Source: Diplocloster agilis
GTDB taxonomy: Bacteria > Bacillota > Clostridia > Lachnospirales > Lachnospiraceae
Assembly (NCBI RefSeq): GCF_019042275.1
Contig: NZ_JAHQCW010000019.1
Location: forward strand, 40,282-104,281
Length of the DNA: 64,000 nt
Direction: 5' to 3'
Under the pieces are notes generated by a model that was given only the letters and a program-made list of their open reading frames with translations, had not been told where the DNA came from and did not search any database. Positions 59,991 to 64,000 of this stretch are shown here, piece by piece. The position numbers were made by a program, and so were the translations under genes. Each line of letters begins with the position of its first letter. Within the stretch, counting starts at the first letter, position 1.

Positions 59991-61418
59991 TTGAATACAA
60001 AACCCAGAATCGGTATCCTTGGATTCTCTGATGGAGAGCCCGAGGTACATGAAGAGCTAAAGGAGATCGTAAAGGCCCAGATGGATGCCATCGCAGACGC
60101 GCTTGAAGAAACCGGCGAGGTGGAAGTGATTCGGGCAAAGAGGCTGGTCAATTCGGTTAGTACAGCCAAAGAGGAAGCAGAACAGCTTGCGCAGCAGGGA
60201 GTGGATGGAACCATCTTTTCCTACGGAGTTTTCAGCTTCCCGAATTTTTCCGTGATTGCGGCCAGAAATGGCAGAGGACCATATCTGCTGGCGGCGAATC
60301 TAAACCCGGACTGGCCGGGAATGGTAGCCATGCTGGCCAGCGGCGGCGCCCTGCATCACCTGGGAATAGATCATTTCCGGGTGGCGGGAGATGTGCAGGA
60401 GCCGGAGGTTCTTAAGAAATTTCTGACATTTGCCAGATGCGCGAAGGTGGTCACCCGCTTAAATGGGCAGAAATACGGACTGATCGGGGGCAGAAGCCTG
60501 GGGATGTACAGCGCCACCGTAAGCATGCAGGACTGGCAGAGACAGTTCGGCGTGGACGTGGATCACCTGGATCAGTCGGAGATCCTGCGCCTGGCACAGG
60601 AAGTACCGGAAGAGCAGGTGGAGAAGGCGTTCGATTGGCTGAGCAGGCAAGTAAAATCCATCGAATATGATGGCGACAGGCTGACGCCGGAGAAGCTTAA
60701 AACACAGATCCGGCACTATGAAGCTTTAAAGCGGATCGTTGAGAAGGAAGCGTATGATTTTATCGGTGTGAAATGCCATTATGAAATGAGCCGACATTAC
60801 TGTACAGAGTGTATAAGCGCGGCGTTTATGAATGATCCCTATGACTGGGACGGAGAAAAGGAGCCGGTGGTCTACGCCTGCGAGGCGGATTCCGATGCCG
60901 CCCTCACCATGCAGATCCTGAAGATGCTCACCGGTTCCCCGGTAATCTTCATGGACGTCCGGCACTATGACAAAGAACATGACGTGATGGTGTTCTGCAA
61001 CTGCGGTTCCCAGTCTACCTGGTATGCCGGGGCTTCGGATGACCCGGCCGAGAACCTGAGCCAGGTCACATTATATCCCTGCCTCCCCATCTATGCGGGC
61101 GGCGGCTGCCATGTTAATTGTATGACCAAAGCGGGGAAAGCGACACTGGCCCGGCTGAACCGGACACAGGGGCGCTACCGGATGTCCCTAATGACGGCGG
61201 ATTTTGTGGAGCTGCCGGAGGAAAAAATGGCGGAAACCACAAAAGAATGGCCGCATGTATTCGCAAAACTGCCCTTTGACCATAGTATTTTCCTGGAAAA
61301 ATTCGATGCGAACCATTGCCATGCAGTCTATGGGGACCATGTGGAAGAACTGAAGATGATCTGCCGGATGATGAATGTGGATGTGGAACTTTTGGGTGAG
61401 GAAGAAAGGGCGGTGTGA
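59991..61418 (+). CDS. L-fucose/L-arabinose isomerase-fold sugar isomerase
   Basis: 475 aa, TTG start after GGGAGA. Matches the FucI/AraA C-terminal fold: predicted Mn ligands Glu in YACEADSDAALTMQIL, Asp in FMDVRHY and His in NHCHAVYGDH. Shorter than FucI (about 590 aa). Four-gene operon with DhaK, DhaL and an RpiB-like protein, so it probably converts an aldose to the ketose that the kinase phosphorylates. Apiose and a tetrose are candidates (inference). Confidence 0.82.
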   Translation: MNTKPRIGILGFSDGEPEVHEELKEIVKAQMDAIADALEETGEVEVIRAKRLVNSVSTAKEEAEQLAQQGVDGTIFSYGVFSFPNFSVIAARNGRGPYLLAANLNPDWPGMVAMLASGGALHHLGIDHFRVAGDVQEPEVLKKFLTFARCAKVVTRLNGQKYGLIGGRSLGMYSATVSMQDWQRQFGVDVDHLDQSEILRLAQEVPEEQVEKAFDWLSRQVKSIEYDGDRLTPEKLKTQIRHYEALKRIVEKEAYDFIGVKCHYEMSRHYCTECISAAFMNDPYDWDGEKEPVVYACEADSDAALTMQILKMLTGSPVIFMDVRHYDKEHDVMVFCNCGSQSTWYAGASDDPAENLSQVTLYPCLPIYAGGGCHVNCMTKAGKATLARLNRTQGRYRMSLMTADFVELPEEKMAETTKEWPHVFAKLPFDHSIFLEKFDANHCHAVYGDHVEELKMICRMMNVDVELLGEEERAV

Positions 61419-61422
61419 GCGG

Positions 61423-62427
61423 ATGCAGAGAATCATGAAAAATCCCGATGAAATCGTGGACGATATGCTGAGAGGGTTCCTAAAAGCGCACAGTGACCTG
61501 GTAGAAAAAACTCCGAATCCCCGGGTAGTCAAAGCCAGAAATATACAGCCGGGCAAGGTGGGCGTAGTGACCGGAGGAGGATCGGGCCATAAGCCCGCGT
61601 TTATCGGTTATGTAGGCCGGAACCTGTGTGATGCCGCAGCGGTGGGGGAGATCTGTACCTCTCCCACGGCGGCAGCGTTCCTGGACGCATTCCGGGCAGC
61701 GGATCAGGGCAAGGGGGTTGCCTGCCTGTATGGAAATTATTCCGGAGACAACATGAACGTGAAAATGGCCGTGAAGATGGCACGCAGGGAGGGGATTGAG
61801 GTAAAAACCGTGGTGGCCAATGACGACGCGGCTTCCGCCCCTTTGGATCAGCGGGAGAAACGAAGAGGCGTGGCCGGAGAAGTGCTGATGTGGAAAGCCG
61901 GAGGCGCGAAGGCGGCAATGGGCGGCAGCCTTGACGAGGTGGTAAACGCGGCACAAAAGGCCATCGACCAGACCAGAAGCATAGGGATCGGACTGACCCC
62001 CTGTACGCTTCCGGCTGTGGGCCATCCTAATTTTGAGATCCGGGAAGGAACGATGGAGGTAGGCATCGGACATCACGGAGAGCCCGGTATCGAAGTGTGC
62101 CCGTTGGAGAGCGCGGACCGGATGGCGCAGCGCATGCTGGATGTCGTCCTTCCGGACGGACCTTTTGAACCGGGAGACGAATTGGCGGTACTGGTTTCCG
62201 GGCTTGGGGCCACACCGGTTATGGAACTATACGTGCTGTATGCTGAGATCGAGTCGCGGTTAAAGGCAGCGGATTACCGGATACACAGGGCGTATGTGGG
62301 CAATTATTTTACCTCCCTGGACATGATGGGCGCTACTTTAACCGTGACAAAGCTTGACCCGGAATTAAAGGAATTGATCGATTATCCGGCATACAGTATG
62401 GGATTGACACAGATAGGACGGGAGTGA
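61423..62427 (+). CDS. dhaK: DhaK-type ketose kinase subunit
   Basis: 334 aa. GGGSGHKPAFIGYVG (51-65) and the substrate-binding His218 in VGIGHHGEPGIE, which forms a covalent hemiaminal in DhaK, are present, as is YGNYSGDNMN. ATG 61423 is preferred over ATG 61435, which lacks a ribosome site. Works with the DhaL protein encoded next. Given isomerase neighbours, the substrate is more likely a tetrulose or apulose than dihydroxyacetone (inference). Confidence 0.9.
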   Translation: MQRIMKNPDEIVDDMLRGFLKAHSDLVEKTPNPRVVKARNIQPGKVGVVTGGGSGHKPAFIGYVGRNLCDAAAVGEICTSPTAAAFLDAFRAADQGKGVACLYGNYSGDNMNVKMAVKMARREGIEVKTVVANDDAASAPLDQREKRRGVAGEVLMWKAGGAKAAMGGSLDEVVNAAQKAIDQTRSIGIGLTPCTLPAVGHPNFEIREGTMEVGIGHHGEPGIEVCPLESADRMAQRMLDVVLPDGPFEPGDELAVLVSGLGATPVMELYVLYAEIESRLKAADYRIHRAYVGNYFTSLDMMGATLTVTKLDPELKELIDYPAYSMGLTQIGRE

Positions 62428-62431
62428 GGAC

Positions 62432-63163
62432 ATGGATAAATTTTACAACCGTGACGGGAAAGTGATTCTGGACAAAATGGTGAGGGCCATTCAGGAGAAC
62501 AAAGATTATCTGGGCGAAGTGGACGGCCTGATCGGGGATGGCGATCACGGTATGAACATGAATAAAGGATTCACATTATTCCAACAGCGGTACCAGCATC
62601 AGAATTATTTCTTTACAGAAGGGCTTGAATATCTCGGAGGAATACTATTTAACGAGATCGGAGGCTCCATGGGACCCATTTACGGAACATTGTTAAGCTC
62701 CATGACAGAAACAGTAAACACCGCCGGCAGTGGGACAGAAGATGTAGGAGGCACTGTAATGGAGGATATATCCGGGACTGAAAATGGGAATACAGCGAAT
62801 ATGTCTGCAGGTGATATAAAGATTAACCTGGAGGTATTCTGCCGGATGCTCTCCCATGGAATGGAAGAACTGTTTGACATCATTGATGCCAGAGCAGGGG
62901 ATAAGACCTTGGTGGATACCCTGTATCCGGCAGTGGAAAGCCTCCGGTCCTCCGTCGCAGAAAAACGGCCGTTCCGGGAAGCGCTTCTGCTTATGAAAGA
63001 GGCGGCAGAACAAGGACGGGATTCCACAGTAGGGATGATAGCCAGATACGGACGCTCCAGCCGGCTGGGAGAGCGCTCCAGAGGCGTGCCCGACGCAGGC
63101 GCGGTCTCCTGCTGCCTGTTGCTTACGTCAATGGCGGATGGAATACTGGATCTTATTTCCTAA
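62432..63163 (+). CDS. dhaL: DhaL-type ADP/ATP-binding kinase subunit
   Basis: 243 aa. Mg-nucleotide loop IGDGDHGMNMNKGF and GGSMGPIYGTLL are diagnostic, with DKTLVDTLYPA and a late G..SRLGERSRGVPDAG. A 30-40 residue Gly/Thr/Glu-rich insertion (about 90-130) makes it longer than typical DhaL (about 210). No DhaM or PTS gene is nearby, so ATP may be used directly. Confidence 0.9.
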   Translation: MDKFYNRDGKVILDKMVRAIQENKDYLGEVDGLIGDGDHGMNMNKGFTLFQQRYQHQNYFFTEGLEYLGGILFNEIGGSMGPIYGTLLSSMTETVNTAGSGTEDVGGTVMEDISGTENGNTANMSAGDIKINLEVFCRMLSHGMEELFDIIDARAGDKTLVDTLYPAVESLRSSVAEKRPFREALLLMKEAAEQGRDSTVGMIARYGRSSRLGERSRGVPDAGAVSCCLLLTSMADGILDLIS

Positions 63164-63175
63164 GGAGGGGAAGAC

Positions 63176-63649
63176 ATGAAACTAGCCATTGGCTGTGATG
63201 AAGCAGCATATCAATTAAAGACCGTTCTGATCCAACATCTGCTGGCCCGGGGGATAGAAGCGGAAGATTTCGGAGCAGATCCGGGACAAAATGTTCTCTA
63301 CCCGGATATCGCCTATACGGTAGCCGACGCGGTTGCAGCCGGCCGATATGAGAGGGGAATCCTCCTCTGCGGAACCGGAATCGGCATGGCCATATGCGCC
63401 AACAAAGTCCCGGGAATCCGGGCGGCGGTATGCCACGATCCTTTTTCAGCAGAGAGAGCCCGCAAAAGCAACAACGCGCAGATCCTCTGCATGGGCCAGC
63501 GTGTCATCGGAGAGGAACTGGCGAAATATTTGACGGATATCTGGCTGAACTGCGATTTCCAGGGGGGCGGCTCCGCTCCAAAAGTAGAGCGGATGATGGC
63601 CCTTGAAAAAGAACACATCCGGCAATACGAGGAGAACGAGGCGAAATAA
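63176..63649 (+). CDS. RpiB-family isomerase (third paralogue)
   Basis: 157 aa. Catalytic Cys65 in GILLCGTGIGMAICANK; N-terminal GCDEAAY and later ARKSNNAQILC lack the two histidines of standard RpiB. AAGGAGG site, last gene of the operon. By analogy with erythrulose-phosphate pathways it could isomerise a ketotetrose phosphate to an aldose phosphate such as erythrose 4-phosphate (inference). Confidence 0.88.
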   Translation: MKLAIGCDEAAYQLKTVLIQHLLARGIEAEDFGADPGQNVLYPDIAYTVADAVAAGRYERGILLCGTGIGMAICANKVPGIRAAVCHDPFSAERARKSNNAQILCMGQRVIGEELAKYLTDIWLNCDFQGGGSAPKVERMMALEKEHIRQYEENEAK

Positions 63650-63769
63650 TTATATAGATTATGCTTGATCTTAACTATACGGATCCATAAAAGAGTATAT
63701 GTAAATTTATAATTCATTCCTCGGGACACAAACTAATGGATTGAATAATATTCCCAGGAAGCCAGAACA

Positions 63770-63808
63770 GGTTCTTCCTCGGGTTTGGGTATGCCCGCTG
63801 TTTCAGGA
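63770..63808. repeat. dispersed intergenic repeat, copy 2
   Basis: Counterpart of 11252-11290, one mismatch and one inserted base. Confidence 0.6.
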
Positions 63809-63973
63809 CGGGGAGATTGCCGGTGTCCGGGTCTGCGGGGATGCTTTCGGCGGCCGGGTTCTTTGGCGTCTCCCCGGGAGCGCATAGGGCGGCTGTGCAT
63901 ACGCTTAGTGGAATCGAAAAGCCGGGTTCAGGATGCACGGCGGACTTCACGTCCGACGGGCAAGAGCCTCTGA

Positions 63974-64000
63974 ACCGGGAACACATCACGTGTTCCTGGT
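63974..64000. other. stem-loop at the window edge
   Basis: ACCGGGAACAC-ATCAC-GTGTTCCTGGT pairs over 11 positions with one G-U. Could be a terminator, but what follows is outside the window. Confidence 0.4.

Larger units (their letters stand above)
63650..64000. other. 351-bp terminal region without a gene
   Basis: No supported coding sequence. Contains repeat copy 2 (63770-63808), a GC-rich stretch with several short inverted repeats (for example GTCGGACGTGAAGTCCG on the minus strand near 63942-63958), and a stem-loop at the very end. Confidence 0.4.

Noticed and set aside
63714..63989. 91-codon minus-strand ORF at the window end
   Set aside because: No ribosome site or domain, overlaps the dispersed intergenic repeat and stem-loops; more likely noncoding.

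Overview
The window looks like a chromosomal segment of a gut Clostridia species, most likely Lachnospiraceae. This is inferred from strong GGAGG Shine-Dalgarno sites, roughly 50% GC coding sequence, YesM/YesN-type two-component genes, FIVAR and TGD-type surface tails, and a host-glycan enzyme set (GH101, GH38, GH35). No rRNA, tRNA, CRISPR array or transposase gene was seen.

Layout. 1-22.8 kb is a mucin/N-glycan foraging region: a truncated sugar ABC permease pair, a GH38 alpha-mannosidase, a 2225-aa cell-wall-anchored GH101 endo-alpha-N-acetylgalactosaminidase, a convergent YesN/YesM-like two-component pair, then a binding protein with two permeases, a GH35 beta-galactosidase and a DUF5107 protein. 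A 43-nt box is shared by the promoter regions of the GH101 gene and the binding-protein operon, which suggests one regulon under the adjacent response regulator. 23-24.2 kb is a YgeY-like M20 hydrolase.

24.4-39.6 kb is a GntR-controlled 12-gene sugar/sugar-acid operon. It holds an RbsB/RbsA/XylH-type transporter, an enolase-superfamily dehydratase, two aldehyde dehydrogenases, a ketose 3-epimerase, a tandem-domain class II aldolase, two RpiB-like isomerases, rhamnulokinase and an NAL/KDG-type aldolase. 39.7-45.5 kb holds azlCD, a BlaI/M56 protease pair, an ABC exporter and an AT-rich P-loop kinase.

45.9-56.4 kb is the most unusual segment. It encodes a small acidic coiled-coil protein, a HerA/DUF87-type ATPase with a glycine zipper, a membrane-anchored protein, a C39-like cysteine protease, a small unknown protein, a LytTR regulator and two Hsp70 paralogues carrying different C-terminal modules (BspA-type LRR versus Sel1 repeats). 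I know of no described system with this content. 56.7-63.6 kb holds a sodium-dependent transporter, a YfcE-type phosphodiesterase, an IclR regulator and an IclR-type operon of FucI-like isomerase, DhaK, DhaL and RpiB-like isomerase, probably for a tetrose or branched pentose.

Cross-cutting signals: (i) a small stem-loop, usually exactly 17 nt, lies just upstream of the Shine-Dalgarno of at least five and possibly eight genes, with a different stem sequence each time, and is tandemly duplicated at two loci; (ii) twelve copies of the palindrome GGACATGTCC occur in intergenic spaces, often at a 21-bp period; (iii) a 39-bp intergenic repeat is shared by 11.25 kb and 63.77 kb.
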